Assembly: GCA_024195265.1 (NCBI GenBank)
Contig: JAJLRJ010000004.1
Span: 43,305,068 to 43,369,067, forward strand
Origin: Dendrophyllia cribrosa
Lineage: Eukaryota > Cnidaria > Anthozoa > Scleractinia > Dendrophylliidae
Length of the DNA stretch: 64,000 bases
Direction of reading: 5' to 3'
The notes under the pieces were generated by a model. It was not told the origin of the DNA and did no database searches. It saw only the letters and a program-made list of their open reading frames with translations. The number at the start of each line of letters is the position of its first letter. The first letter of the stretch is position 1. Shown here in pieces: positions 33,362-44,049 of the stretch. Both the position numbers and the translations under genes were made by a program.

Positions 33362-34160
33362 TTTTTCCAAATTTTTATATTGGCCTCAGATAGCAAAAAT
33401 CCATCGACACTGCTGTAAAAAGCATCTCAAAATTAGAAAAGTGGCCGAGTATAAAAGTGATACATGTATCTTTTAAAATAGTGGAGAATATGTAGCTCCG
33501 CAAATTCGGCAAATTTCACATACGTTTGTATCGCGCAGCCAAATGTCTTGCCAAACGTCTGTGAAATTTGCCATACTCTCCACTATTTTAAAAGATATCG
33601 CTTTTTAAAGTGCCTATCACCCCTAGAAAGTTATTTTCAGAATCAACTCTATGTACATTGAATAGTTGAATGTTAAAATATTTCTTGTTTTGAACGTCGC
33701 GTTTGTGAGTTATAGAGATTTGAATTTACAAAATGCTAATTAGATGACGTCAACCCGGGAATTTGCCATTATTTCTACACCAATTTACAATGCACAGTTT
33801 ACAGCTTGAGGATAATTAATTTGATAAATACTAAAAATAAACTGTGGACAGTCAATCGATTCGTAAAAAATATTACTTGGAGGTGAAAACAAGTAGTTGT
33901 ATAATAAATGATTCCCGGGTTGACGTCATCTAATTAGCATTTTGTAAATTCAAATATCTATAACTCACAAACGCGACGTTCAAAACAAGAAATATTTTAC
34001 CATTCAACTATTCAATGTACATAGAGTTGATTCTGAAAATAACTTTCTAGGGGTGATAGGCACTTTAGCTCGACCACTTTACTAATTTTGAGATGCTTTT
34101 TCCCAGCAGTGTCCATGGATTTTTGTTATCTGAGGGCCGAATATAAAAATTTGGAAACAG
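33362..34160. mobile_element. 0.8 kb foldback with a second hairpin nested in its left arm
   Basis: Outer arms run from TTTTTCCAAATTTTTATATT (33362) to AATATAAAAATTTGGAAAC (34160). Long stretches are near-identical inverted copies, for example ACGTCAACCCGGGAA (33748) against TTCCCGGGTTGACGTC (33912). A separate 130-bp hairpin with ATCTTTTAAAATAGTGGAGA ends (33469-33600) sits only in the left arm, so it inserted later. Confidence 0.85.
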
Positions 34161-34587
34161 ATTTATTTCCGTCACAGGTCGATCGACACAGCTGTTTTTC
34201 TTCATTAACACGATTTATTCTCTTCTTTTTCAGGTAATGTTAGTATTAGAGAGGCTTGCCTGTAACACTTTTACTATAATGATAGTAAAACTAACTGTGA
34301 GGTGAGCCCTTTTACCCAAAGCAAGTGTGAATTCTAACCTTAACTGAATTTTTAGCCCTACCTAGTGTAGCCTTAACCCCTAACTGCAGGGCTAAAAATT
34401 AACTCCAGTGCTTGGTGGCCAGTCGGGCCAGTTTCCTTGAGTTTTTAGTGGCCCATCCCAAGAGCATTAACTAAGGAAATAACACAAAAAGGCATATAAT
34501 GCCCCCAGTGATGCCCTGAGACATTTTTTTTTAACATTTCAGCCATTCATTTGGCAATATAAAATCATTTGAGGTGTTGAAACTGAG

Positions 34588-34720
34588 CAGGACGCAATAA
34601 CGATTTTAAGTGCAAGTAAAGGTTCATTAAAGATTAGTAAATGTATTATTTCGTCCATAACGATTTTAAGTGCAAGTAAAGGTTCATTAAAGATTAGTAA
34701 ATTCATTACTTCGTCCTGTG
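34588..34720. mobile_element. CAGGACG MITE with a 60-bp internal direct duplication
   Basis: ATAACGATTTTAAGTGCAAG starts at 34597 and again at 34657, with near-identical 60-bp units, and a TTTCGTCC end-like motif (34650-34656) separates them. The second unit finishes with TTCGTCCTGTG at the outer border. Confidence 0.75.
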
Positions 34721-35720
34721 AACGCGATTAACAGTTCCTTTCGGAAAACATGGAATTTCATGCAGAATTTAAATTTCCTAGCGGCGTCTTCTCGTGTTTC
34801 AGAAAGACAGGGACTGTTTTTTGACTTGTTCTGTTTGTAGGTAGAGGCAACTGCTTTGTTAACTTGGGAGGAAAATTGACTTGCCTGAAAATGTTGCAAA
34901 GCTTTTTCAAGGGTTAGATCCTTGATACGCAGAAGACTCTTTCGAACATCATTGGACCTCATGCCAGCCACTAATCTTGCAAGAAGAACTCGTTCCCTAC
35001 ATGACATCCTGGTTTCAGACTTGCAACAGTCTGCATACTCGCAATTATTCAAAAGGGACTGTAAATCAGTGTAAAATTCTTCAACAGACCCATTGGACCC
35101 TTCAGTTCTGTTGTGAAACTCGTATTCGCTAACAAAGATACATGTGCTATCACATACCTGGGATTGGAAATTAAAGATTTAATGATGGCAGTGACATCTT
35201 TGAGTCCTGAGAGATTCATTCTTTTGACAGTGTCATCGCTAAGATATGAACATTTGTAAATAATGCTGGTTGGGTTTCTTGTGAGAGATCAGAGAAACCT
35301 GTGATAGTTACTGCAGCGTTCCATCGCTGCTTCCAAATTTGGAATCCGTCCGGAGTAGAGGTGGCAATATCCAGCTGCGGCACTCGTGCGATTTGAAAAG
35401 AAATAAATGGGAGATTTGGTGTTGCTGGATTCGTACCGGCCCCATCGGTTCCATCGGTGGGTTTTGGTTTCGGCAGCGTATCTTGTTAAGCGGGTAAAAA
35501 TCTCGTCAAATAAGTTTGTCCTGACCTGATAAATGAAGACTTTTACGTAGATTGATAGCGATCGGCGTGCAAGTAATGCTGAATTCAAGCAAGAGAGTTC
35601 GACGCTATTTATGCTGTCGAATCTGTCGACTACGCCATGTTTGATGCGTAAGACCATGTGGTCTCCTGTAGATAACACCACACAAGGCAAGGAATAAGTA
35701 ATGAGATTGCACAAGCACTG
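34721..35720 (-). pseudogene. Gypsy gag (broken)
   Basis: The minus frame at 35052-34721 has SRERVLL-like and LLARLVAGMRSNDVRKSLLR, then IKDLTLEKALQHFQASQ and KFCMKFHVFRKEL, which leads into the zinc knuckle found beyond the insertion. An earlier part (35400-35290) gives LDIATSTPDGFQIWKQRWN in another frame. This order matches gag of Ty3/Gypsy elements in marine invertebrates. Frameshifts and stops make it dead. Confidence 0.75.
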
Positions 35721-35750
35721 CTTCAGGACGTTTTCATGCCCAAGGTCGAG

Positions 35751-36170
35751 TACATGTTGTTAGATTAAAATTCAGTAAAGTATCCTTCCTTTTATATGCA
35801 TAACCTTGAAACCTGCCTAGAGAAAGACAATCCAAACAAATTCATACGGTTACAGCCTTCTATCGAAAGTTGCGTCTACCTATCAGTTCACAGTACAGTA
35901 CAATGTTGGAAAGAGAACTTAATGTGAACACTTTGAACACTGCCTCATGTAATACTAAAGGCGCACATTAAAAAGCTGGAGAGGTTACTCCCCTTGAAGC
36001 AGGCAGATAGACCGGGCCTACTTAAGTTTGCCAGACACCTAGATGTAGCTGCTAGGACACTTCAGGTATTGTGCCTGAATATGTGGGCGAGGTGAATCAT
36101 TCAAACACATCAAAGGAACTTAACATGAAGCTGTCATTTCTCACGACAATTTTAATTGTCCATAGTTTAA
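35751..36170. other. Intronic sequence of the minus-strand F5/8C gene, unassigned
   Basis: Lies between the Gypsy relic and the next foldback. Nothing recognised. Confidence 0.4.
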
Positions 36171-37709
36171 GAGCGCCTGTCCGTAAAAATCAGACAAATT
36201 TGAATTTTTTTGGCAAGTAATAAAAATTCGATTTCTTTCATATTTTTAAGTTAGATAGATTAAGGTATAACAAAAATCACTTGATTCTTTTTTCGGCCAA
36301 ACATCTTTTTATTTTAAAGAAAAATTCAAAAAACGAAAGTCCGTTAAAATGGCCATTTGAGGTGGAAAATTATTGCACAACTTTGACAGTCTCGCTTACA
36401 AAAACAAGTAACGCTACAGCATTTAAAACATGAAAATCATATTTTGCAATCTTTAAATATCTAGCAGAGTGATTTAAAGAATTATTTTGTTGTTCTTTGC
36501 TTGCAAAATAATTTTATTTCGAAGACATACATTTTACTTCTTTAAAAGTATCTCGTAAACAAAACAATTTTTCACCATGTGCTAAACCTTCAAACGGATT
36601 AAGTTTTTGTTGGTTAATGTTTATAAAGTTGACCTCAAGATTGCCGTAAAAATTTCATTGGGCAAATGATTCAGAGCGACGCGAGAGCATTTCAAAGTTC
36701 GTTAAAATTAGAGTTTTTTGACCTTATGAGATTAAATATCAATTTGCGGGTCACACAAACATTTCACTTTCCACCACATGTCTTAACACAAATAAGGTTA
36801 AAGTAGCCACATGGAAAAATGTTTTGAAATTTTCTTACCTTATTTGTTGTAGAAGACTTATCCAGAGATCATTTTCTTGCATTTTTTTCACCGTTCATCG
36901 TATGTCGTTTAGTTCGATAAACGTCGGACGACAACAACGTATATTAAACGGTCGGGTCAGCCAATCTTTGTTAAACTTTCGACGCTTTTCAGTATCACGG
37001 CATCTATTCAAAGGGCTAAGTACTTTTTGGAGCGTTCCTCGGTTTTGTAGTCCGCTAAAAGATTTGAAATGTTACTTTGAAGTACAAACCAAATTAAACA
37101 TGTCGGACGTTTGCTTTCAGTCTTTTTTCAGTTATGTCACGCAATGCAGTTTTGTTTGCATTTAAGGGGGTAGGGGTGCGTATAAGGCAATTAAATTGAA
37201 ATACTTTTGCAAGTAAAAAAAAAATAACTGTTTAGAAGTATACTTCAGCACCATTTAATTTTTTTCGTTAATCACTATGTTCTAAAATATATTAATTGGT
37301 AGCAATAGCCTTTTGCGAGAACGATTTTTAACTCCTCTCCCCAGTCTTACTTTCCATATGTAATATTCATATTGGATGCTTTTTCCTCGTTTCCTTAATT
37401 TACCTTCAGATTACCATACGAGTCGAGGTACTCTACTTGATGGAGCTGCCCTTGAAAGATGGGTATACCAGGGCTTCCTGTGGATAGCATCATGCATGTG
37501 ATCTCTTTTTCACTATAAATTTCCAGTTGCGGATCCAGCTTGCTCATAAGGAGAGGGGGTGGGAGGGGGAGTGAAAATGGTTCTGAAAAAAGGTTCGGTC
37601 CCTCGAGCCATTTTTCTTCGCCAAAAAAGGGATGGAAAGGGGCCGCTTCCCTAGATCCGCCACCGAATTTAATTCGACAACTTTAGTTTACAACTACTTC
37701 CTTTACATT

Positions 37710-37907
37710 TCAAGTAAACAACGCTGCTCGACATAAAATAAGTTCGATCTCATCTTCAGGCCCGGTAAATTTCAAGACAGACTTGTGATTAGAGATGTCC
37801 TTTGTGCACGAAAGTAAAGGGACAATTTCCGTTCCACGCTTTCGATCGCAAATTGCATAACCACAAACTCCACAAACAAAGGACTTAAAAGAAGAAGTGC
37901 CTTCCAT
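37710..37907 (-). other. 65-codon minus ORF with a CGVCG motif inside the foldback
   Basis: Starts MEGTSSFKSFVCGVCGYAIC and continues DRKRGTEIVPLLS, ending near ILCRAALFT with TGA. The C-x2-C pair followed by another C suggests a small metal-binding element. No family recognised. It may be the first exon of a transposon-carried or captured gene. Low confidence that it is expressed. Confidence 0.3.
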
Positions 37908-38116
37908 TTTTGTGTAATACCTGAAACTGAACTGAGCGGGTTTCTAATTATATTGCTCCTGCCTAAAAAATACTTAATAGGTTTACTTAGTTTGTAACAC
38001 CGACAATGGATTAGCCAAACATTAGTCCTATTGAGTCAAATTTTAAATTAACGAAAATGCAACAAATGGTTCTAAATTAAGGCATGACATGAATTTGAAG
38101 TAAGGCTGAGAGAGCC

Positions 38117-38162
38117 CCCCCCCCAACCTCCCCCCCCCCCAACCTCCCCCCCCCCCCTCCTC
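38117..38162. repeat. Low-complexity C-rich tract
   Basis: Runs of 9-10 C separated by AACCT. It creates glycine-rich nonsense peptides on the minus strand. Confidence 0.95.
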
Positions 38163-39873
38163 CATTTATGGTACATATCATCGACGGAAAATTCAAGAGC
38201 GAGGTAAATGGTACCACGAACCACAGGTAACCCAAACTCACAGTAAGATTATTGACAAGTAGAAAACATCCAAATAAGTCAAAGAAAACATCAGTTGCGG
38301 TGTGTAACCGTTGACAAACGTTTACATCCATCACTAGTTGCATTGTACAAATTTATATATTTTGGGGGCCGTGCATGTGACGAATATTAGACTGATTTTC
38401 CCTTTTTCGCATAATGTTTCATGAAAACAGTATATATCCTTATGATAAAACTAAAAAAAAGAAAAACAATTCGAAAAAAGGACAGAAATAGCTAAATACC
38501 GCAGTGATCTTAATCGAGTAAAAAGCTAGTGATGCCATTTGCATTTCACACATTTCGTTTTTACTTACTGTGCAACGGCGAATGAATAATCTTTCCGGAG
38601 TACAACAATAGATAATGAAGGCGCTTAAATGCGCTAACGTAACTGAAACGTCTATGTATTTTTTTTTCTCCGCCGCAAGAGTTTCAGACATAGATTCGGT
38701 GTTTTCAAGCTCTTTAGCCCTACCCCTACCCCTACCCCGCTAAAATGCCGAAGAACAGCTGCATTGCGTGACGACACAAATAACTGCTGTCACGATCACT
38801 GCTTAAACGGCCCGACATCTTTGTTCATTCAGTACTTCTCAAGCAGTGATTAGATTTATCTATCCGTGAACTTCAAACCGAAGAACATTCGACAAATGCT
38901 ATAGCCTTTAAATAAGATGCCATAATGCTGAAATGTGTCGAAAGTTTAACAGAGGTTTGCGTACGACCTTGCATGGCAGTCCGCGGCCGGCGTGCTTCGG
39001 ACGTTGCAAATTAACAAGACTAAAATACGATGAACAAAGAAGGGATTTATACGCAAAAATGGTCTCTGAATCTGTCTTCTACCGCAAATGAGGTAAGGAA
39101 ATTTCAATGTTTTTCAATGTGGCTATTTTAATTTTATAATGGGTTAACACAGAAGCAGAAGTTAGAATATTTGTGTGACCCGCAAATTGATTGTTGACCT
39201 CGTAGGGTCAAATAACTCTAATTTTGACGAACTTTGAAATGGTCTCGCGTCGCTCTAAATCATTTGCCCAAAGAAATTTTTACGGCAATGTTGAGATCAT
39301 CTTTATAAAAATTAACCAACAGAAACTTAATCCGTTTGAAGGTTTAGCACATGGTGAAAAATTGTTTTGTTTACGAGGTACTTTTAAAGAAGTAAAATGT
39401 ATGTCTTCGAAATAAAATTATTTTGCACGCAAAGAACAACATAATAATTCCCTAAATAACTCTTCTAGATATCTAAAGATTGCAAAATACGATTTTCATG
39501 TTTTAAATGCCGTAGCGCTATTTGTTTTTGTAAGCGAGACTGTCAAAGTTGTGCAATAATTTTCAGCCTTAAATGGCGATTTTAACGGAATTTCGTTTTC
39601 TGCATTTTTCTTTAAAATAAAAAGATATTTGGCCGAAAAAGGTATCCAGTGATTTTTGTTATGCCTTAATCTATCTGACATTAAAATATCAAAAGAATCC
39701 AATTTTATTACTTGCCGCGATATGTTTGATTTTTACAGACAGGCGCTCTTAATAGTTTTCATGTAGTTTTCCATAGTTTTCATGTACATAGTTTAATTAG
39801 CATATATTGGTTTAGTAGTATACACGACCCCACAAGCTTTTTAGCTTTAATTCTTATCGTGTTAAAATAAAGG

Positions 39874-39994
39874 TTTTATGTTATGTTATGTTATGTTATG
39901 TTACGTTACGTTACGTTACGTTACGTTACGTTACGTTACGTTATGTTATGTTATGTTATGTTATGTTATGTTATGTTATGTTATGTTATGTTAT
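39874..39994. repeat. (TTATG)n / (TTACG)n pentanucleotide microsatellite
   Basis: About 24 pentamers. A central block of nine TTACG units is flanked on both sides by TTATG units, so a single variant unit spread within the array. It lies just outside the foldback element. Confidence 0.97.
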
Positions 39995-40386
39995 TGTCCA
40001 CTTAAAAGTGGACTGAACAAGCAGGAAGAATTATCGGTTGAGGTCAAAAATTGAGATTTTCTAAAGTAGTTTGCGAAGGAAAGAGCAACACTCATAAACA
40101 ATGAGTTTGGAGATATTCTAAACTCCAGCACTTCAAGAGAAAGATGAGAGCAGAAAGGAACGGAGAAAAATCAAATCACTAACTGTAGATGTTTATGGCC
40201 ATCGAAGACATTCAAGGACAACAGACTGGGCTAAGCCGACCTGTGACTACGGCTTTAAACCTTATCTTATCAAGATGGGAAGAAAATTGTCCAAGAAAAT
40301 GGCATACATGCATCAAATGTCTGCATAGTAGGCAGTATGTAAAGGAACAAGAAGTGTTAGGAAATCTGTTTGGTATAGATTTCTAG
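39995..40386. other. Unassigned insertion edge in the F5/8C intron
   Basis: At about 40387 (GCTTTGTGTAATATCTTC) sequence returns to the intron shared with the copies at 22.9 and 27.9 kb; to the left it does not match them. A 65-codon plus frame (40189-40386) resembles nothing known. The partner F5/8C half exon expected here is missing. Confidence 0.45.
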
Positions 40387-40691
40387 GCTTTGTGTAATAT
40401 CTTCACTCTCCCTTTTCGTTATTAACAGAAATGGGCAGATTTAGAAAAAAAGAAAGGATTGAAATGTTTTCATTAGTGTTTATGTGTAAGCTTGATTGGA
40501 GTTTAATTTCACAAAAGTGGTCTAATTTGATAGCCACCTATTAGTGAAGCGATCAGCAGAGACGAAAACTGATAACTTATCAAGGGTCCTCAGCGTGTAT
40601 AACAGAGTTTTCTCCTTAAAACTAATGAGCATTTGAAGTATATAAAAACAATTGCCTTGTGCGCCTTTCCTGGAAAGAAGGCCCATCTTAC

Positions 40692-41011
40692 CTTTTCTCC
40701 TTGCTCCATGTAGTTGTAAAAATTTACACCGTCGACACTGTACTGCACCTTGTACTTGGTAACCCACTGGGAGTGGCCATTTCTCCCCTGCGTTGCCAGA
40801 GCAGTTACTTTAGTGTTCTCATTCAGCAAATCAATCTGGAGCCATTGATTAACATCATTTGTCTTAGCGGACCATGCTCCCATTTTGCCGGAACCTGCTT
40901 GGAAGTTTAATCGTCCCTGGATGGCAGCGTGATTGCTATCCCACTCTGAAGAGGCACTGATTTGTGCATCAGAGATCGCGCCGTTTTCCATGCCGAGGGC
41001 ACCATTACATC
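40692..41011 (-). CDS. F5/8C domain, N-terminal half exon (first domain of the minus-strand gene)
   Basis: A 320-nt exon, acceptor AG at 41013-41012, donor GTAAGA from 40691, phase 1 in and phase 0 out. It encodes C, ALGMENGAISDAQISASSEW, MGAWSAKTNDVNQWLQIDL and YNYMEQGEK. It is almost identical to the exon at 23548-23229, which implies recent duplication or gene conversion. The C-terminal half that should follow within about 700 nt is absent; the next usable one on this strand is at 27857, making a 12.8 kb intron filled with transposons. The signal exon lies 409 nt upstream. Confidence 0.88.
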
Positions 41012-41420
41012 CTTTGATTCGACATAAAAATAATTTTCAAGTTAAAACACGTTCAAAGGCGTACGTATTGAAAGCATACTAACTAATCAACTGCTTTTTT
41101 TAACTGTCCAACCGACTAAATGTTTTTAGGGGAGGGCGTTTTATCATTTTCATTAGAGAGTTTTTTTGGCATTCTTAGGTTTATGGAGAAGAGATGGGAG
41201 ATGTTGTTGGAAATTCTTTGGAATGTTGTTCATGGAAAACCAGCCCCTCCTTTGATGATCCGGGAATTGGAAGAATTCTTTCACTTATGTGAACGGCGAG
41301 TCAAATAGGTCTCCAAGTTGCTAAGTTGCTAAACATGCGCTCACTTGGTAAAACCGGGAGATAGTCCCTAGTACATAAACGCTTTAACGCTTATTTAGCT
41401 TCGTAGCGTGTATTACTTAC

Positions 41421-41487
41421 CAACACTTTGGCATTCTATTACGGTAAAATACATCAACAGCAAATATACAACTGTGAAGAAAATCAT
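41421..41487 (-). CDS. Signal-peptide exon of the minus-strand F5/8C gene
   Basis: From ATG at 41487-41485 the exon encodes MIFFTVVYLLLMYFTVIECQ and SV, a hydrophobic secretion signal ending in EC|Q. It closes in phase 1 at GTTG|GTAAGT (41421/41420). Length (67 nt), phase and most bases equal the plus-strand exon at 54536-54602, and the shared GTGCAGGTGAAAATG context extends upstream. It is too short for a simple ORF scan. With the exons 41011-40692, 27857-27719, 23548-23229 and 22846-22649 it yields an in-frame two-domain protein of about 347 residues if the truncated exon at 27.5 kb is skipped. Confidence 0.85.
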
Positions 41488-42196
41488 TTTCACCTGCACA
41501 GAAAAAGGCAGTTTATGTTTAGTGATTTCACAGAAAATTGTTGTAAGAAATGGTTTTACCAAACTAAAGCCGAATCAGGGGAACATTTCGTCTGTGGAAA
41601 CTAGAATTGGCACTTTTTGGTAATTCGTTTTCTCATGGTCATGTCATCGATGATAATTTAAGGGATAACAAAATGAAAACGCGTAAAAAGCTTAGCTAAC
41701 GTTCAAAGAAGTTCTTTTTAGGAACGTTTTGTTTCAATGAAACAATAAACTTTACAAGAACTCGAAGAGTAGTGAAACCGAGCTTTAAACACGAAGTTCC
41801 GGTGTAAAAGGAGCCTTGCCATTCTCACCTCTAGTCGTCAATCAACCACTGAAGCATTAACAACTGACAAAACACATGCGTCATTACTAAGACCATTGCT
41901 AACACAATTTGGAAAAACTTGATGAAAATTATATCACAAGTCTATATGAACTTCCATTTCTTTTTTTGCTTAGGTAAAATCTTGGTTTAATTATATTTTT
42001 GAAGCAAATAATATTAAATGGCGCTCAAGTTAACCTTAATTATGGAAAGCCGTTACCGCCAAAAGGACATCAACTTAAAAATTTTGGTTGAAACAGATTT
42101 TAGTATCATTGAGTTACAAAATCATATGTTCAGTTTGGAAAAGTATGGTTGACTTTTGAAAAGCTATGGTCGAGTTGTTTTAGGAACGTTTCAGTT

Positions 42197-42920
42197 CTCT
42201 CTATCGAGTTTTTCAATTCTCGCTAGCGAGGTTTTCAATTCTCGCTAGCGAGTTTTTCAATTCTCGCTAGCGAGTTTTCCAATTCTCGCAAGCGAGTTTT
42301 CCAATTCTCACTAGCGAGTTTTCCAATTCTCGCAAGCGAGTTTTCCAATTCTCACTAGCGAGTTTTTCAATTCTCGCTAGCAAGTTTTTCAATTCTCGCT
42401 AGCGAGTTTTCAAATTCTCGCTTGCGAGTTTTCCAATTCTCGCTAGCGAGTTTTTCAATTCTCGCTAGCGAGTTTTTCAATTCTCGCTACCGAGTTTTTC
42501 AATTCTCGCTACCGAGTTTTCCAATTCTCGCTACCGAGTTTTTCAATTCTCGCTAGCGAGTTTTTCAATTCTCGCTAGCGAGTTTTTCAATTCTCGCTAG
42601 CGAGTTTTTTCAATTCTCGCTAGCGAGTTTTTCAATTCTCGCTAGCGAGTTTTCCAATTCTCGCTAGCGAGTTTTCCAATTCTCGCTTGCGAGTTTTCCA
42701 ATTCTCGCTAGCGAGTTTTTCAATTCTCGCTACCGAGTTTTTCAATTCTCGCTACCGAGTTTTTCAATTCTCGCTAGCGAGTTTTCCAATTCTCGCTAGC
42801 GAGTTTTCCAATTCTCGCTAGCGAGTTTTCCAATTCTCGCTAGCGAGTTTTTCAATTCTCGCTAGCGAGTTTTTCAATTCTCGCTAGCGAGTTTTTTAAT
42901 TCTCGCTAGCGAGTTTTCCA
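42197..42920. repeat. Left subterminal array, 22-bp period, palindrome CTCGCTAGCGAG
   Basis: About 33 units of CTCGCTAGCGAG plus TTTTTCAATT or TTTTCCAATT. Variants (CTCGCAAGCGAG, CTCACTAGCGAG, CTCGCTACCGAG, CTCGCTTGCGAG) recur in clusters, showing local unit duplication. Confidence 0.97.
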
Positions 42921-42956
42921 GTTTTTAACCTCGTTCCCAGTATCTCTCTTTTTTCA

Positions 42957-43220
42957 ATATGGCAGCAGGGCCAAAATGCTCTGCTATTGACTGACGAACT
43001 TGAGAGTTATTTTATTGGTTTTAGTAATATTTTAAGACAATTAGAGTCTTGTCCTGACAGCCTTGTGACTGAATACTTGGAAAGAAAACTAGAAGATTAT
43101 GTTTCCATTTTGTTTGGGATGATTTGCCAGTTGGAAATCGGTGAAAGTACAGAGCATCGAAACAATGTTCTCACACTCCTGAAACTGCTGAAACGGCCGG
43201 CCGGACCTCTCAATTCGTAA
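42957..43220 (+). pseudogene. Foldback-carried ORF, left-arm copy
   Basis: It begins with an ATGGCAGCAGG context at 42958, then a stop and shift, then reads LTDELESYFIGFSNILRQLE, VTEYLERKLEDYVSILFG and LLKLLKRPAGPLNS. The right arm carries the same frame inverted (about 44015-43800), with IDDELESYFIGFNDRLQQLE and NLVTEYLERK. The helical, acidic stretch is conserved between arms, but neither copy is intact. No family recognised; it may be the N-terminus of the element's own protein. Confidence 0.45.
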
Positions 43221-43799
43221 ATATTGTGCCATTATTTGTCATAACTGGTCGGATGGACTTGTAGGAATGATGGACTTGTAAGAACAAGTCTTCAAAAAGT
43301 CTTCAAAAAGCCGCATTCTAATGACAAACTGACCGGTCCAGCCCACCAGTCCTGTCAAATGGTAAGCGCCCTTAGACTCTATCGGTGAACTGGATATGTG
43401 TGTCCTGCATTGTTTTCCTGCCTTAGATAGCCCAGTCCTTACGAGCAGAATTTATACTACAGTGGAACTACAATGGAATCAGGACAGTTGGACATAGCTC
43501 TCCACTAGCCCTATGGAGCTATGGTATAGTTTCTCTGAATGCAAGTGGAGACCTTCATAGCTTAATAGTATTTAATATTTAATACGAGGTCCCCTGTGAA
43601 GACAGGTCAGATGGTGTCATTGTTGTTCGACATTGTTCCCCCAAATCAGTTTCAACTCACAGATGATACCAGTGGGTCCAGTAGTCTTTGCAGACATGTC
43701 AAACTTTTCATATGATAATTCATACAGCACTTTTTGAAGTGTGAGGAGGTCGGACTGCGTACCGCGGTAGCAGTTGTGATTTATGCCGTTGAAAATGGA

Positions 43800-44020
43800 C
43801 CGGGTAATTTCTGCAATTTAGCCCCAACAGGCAAATTATCCCAAACAAACTAGAAACATAAGGTTTCCTTTCCAAGTATTCAGTCACAAGGTTGTCAGCA
43901 CAAGACTCTAATTGTTGTAAACGATCATTAAAACCAATAAAATAACTCTCAAGTTCGTCATCAATACTGAATAGCAGAGCTTTTGACGCCAGGAGTGATA
44001 TTGGCCTTCTGCCGCCATAT
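43800..44020 (-). pseudogene. Foldback-carried ORF, right-arm copy
   Basis: Reads ALLFSIDDELESYFIGFNDR, then CADNLVTEYLERKPYVS and a diverged tail ending near 43760. It lacks about 6 codons relative to the left copy (ERKPYVS against ERKLEDYVS) and differs at many sites, so the arms have diverged for some time. Confidence 0.45.
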
Positions 44021-44049
44021 TTAAAAAAGAGAGATCCTGGGAACGAGGT

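Larger units (their letters stand above)
31561..34720. mobile_element. 3.16 kb insertion with CACAGGACGAA termini, splitting the Gypsy gag
   Basis: The outer ends CACAGGACGAAATAATGAAT and ATTCATTACTTCGTCCTGTG are inverted repeats of about 34 bp. A shorter complete inverted-repeat unit occupies each end: 31561-31899 and 34588-34720. The interval can therefore be one large element with complex ends or a composite of two MITEs and captured DNA. The interior holds a foldback at 33362-34160 and otherwise unassigned sequence. No clear target duplication is seen. Gag codons stop and resume at its edges. Confidence 0.72.
29001..35750 (-). mobile_element. Ty3/Gypsy-type LTR retrotransposon relic, minus strand, twice interrupted
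   Basis: In order on the minus strand: gag (35720-34721 and 31560-31450), protease (about 31256-30980), a fragment of reverse transcriptase/RNase H (30900-30510), integrase zinc-binding and catalytic parts (30090-29334) and an integrase C-terminal tail (29300-29100). Protease before RT and integrase last is the Ty3/Gypsy order. A 3.16 kb element splits gag just before the zinc knuckle, and a 126-bp hAT-like MITE sits just after it. Most of the RT core is deleted. A shared segment containing ATGTGGTCTCCTGT near 29003 and 35655 may be LTR remnant, but LTR ends could not be set. Confidence 0.82.
36171..39748. mobile_element. 3.58 kb TTAA-flanked foldback element with about 0.9 kb arms
   Basis: The tips GAGCGCCTGTCCGTAAAAATC-like and GATTTTTACAGACAGGCGCTC are inverted, bordered by TTAA at 36167-36170 and 39749-39752. 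Arms remain alignable to about 37060 on the left and 38870 on the right, for example CTAAACCTTCAAACGGATTA (36582) against TAATCCGTTTGAAGGTTTAG (39329). Fragments of the same reading frame occur in both arms (GLAHGEKLFCLR near 39340 on the plus strand; its partner on the minus strand at 36570-36590), so the arms may derive from duplicated coding DNA. No transposase motif recognised. The centre holds a short C-x2-C ORF and a C-rich tract. Confidence 0.83.

Noticed and set aside
28987..35700. Long terminal repeats for the Gypsy relic
   Set aside because: Only a short shared segment around ATGTGGTCTCCTGT is visible at both ends, with different flanks; TG...CA ends and a primer-binding site could not be set.
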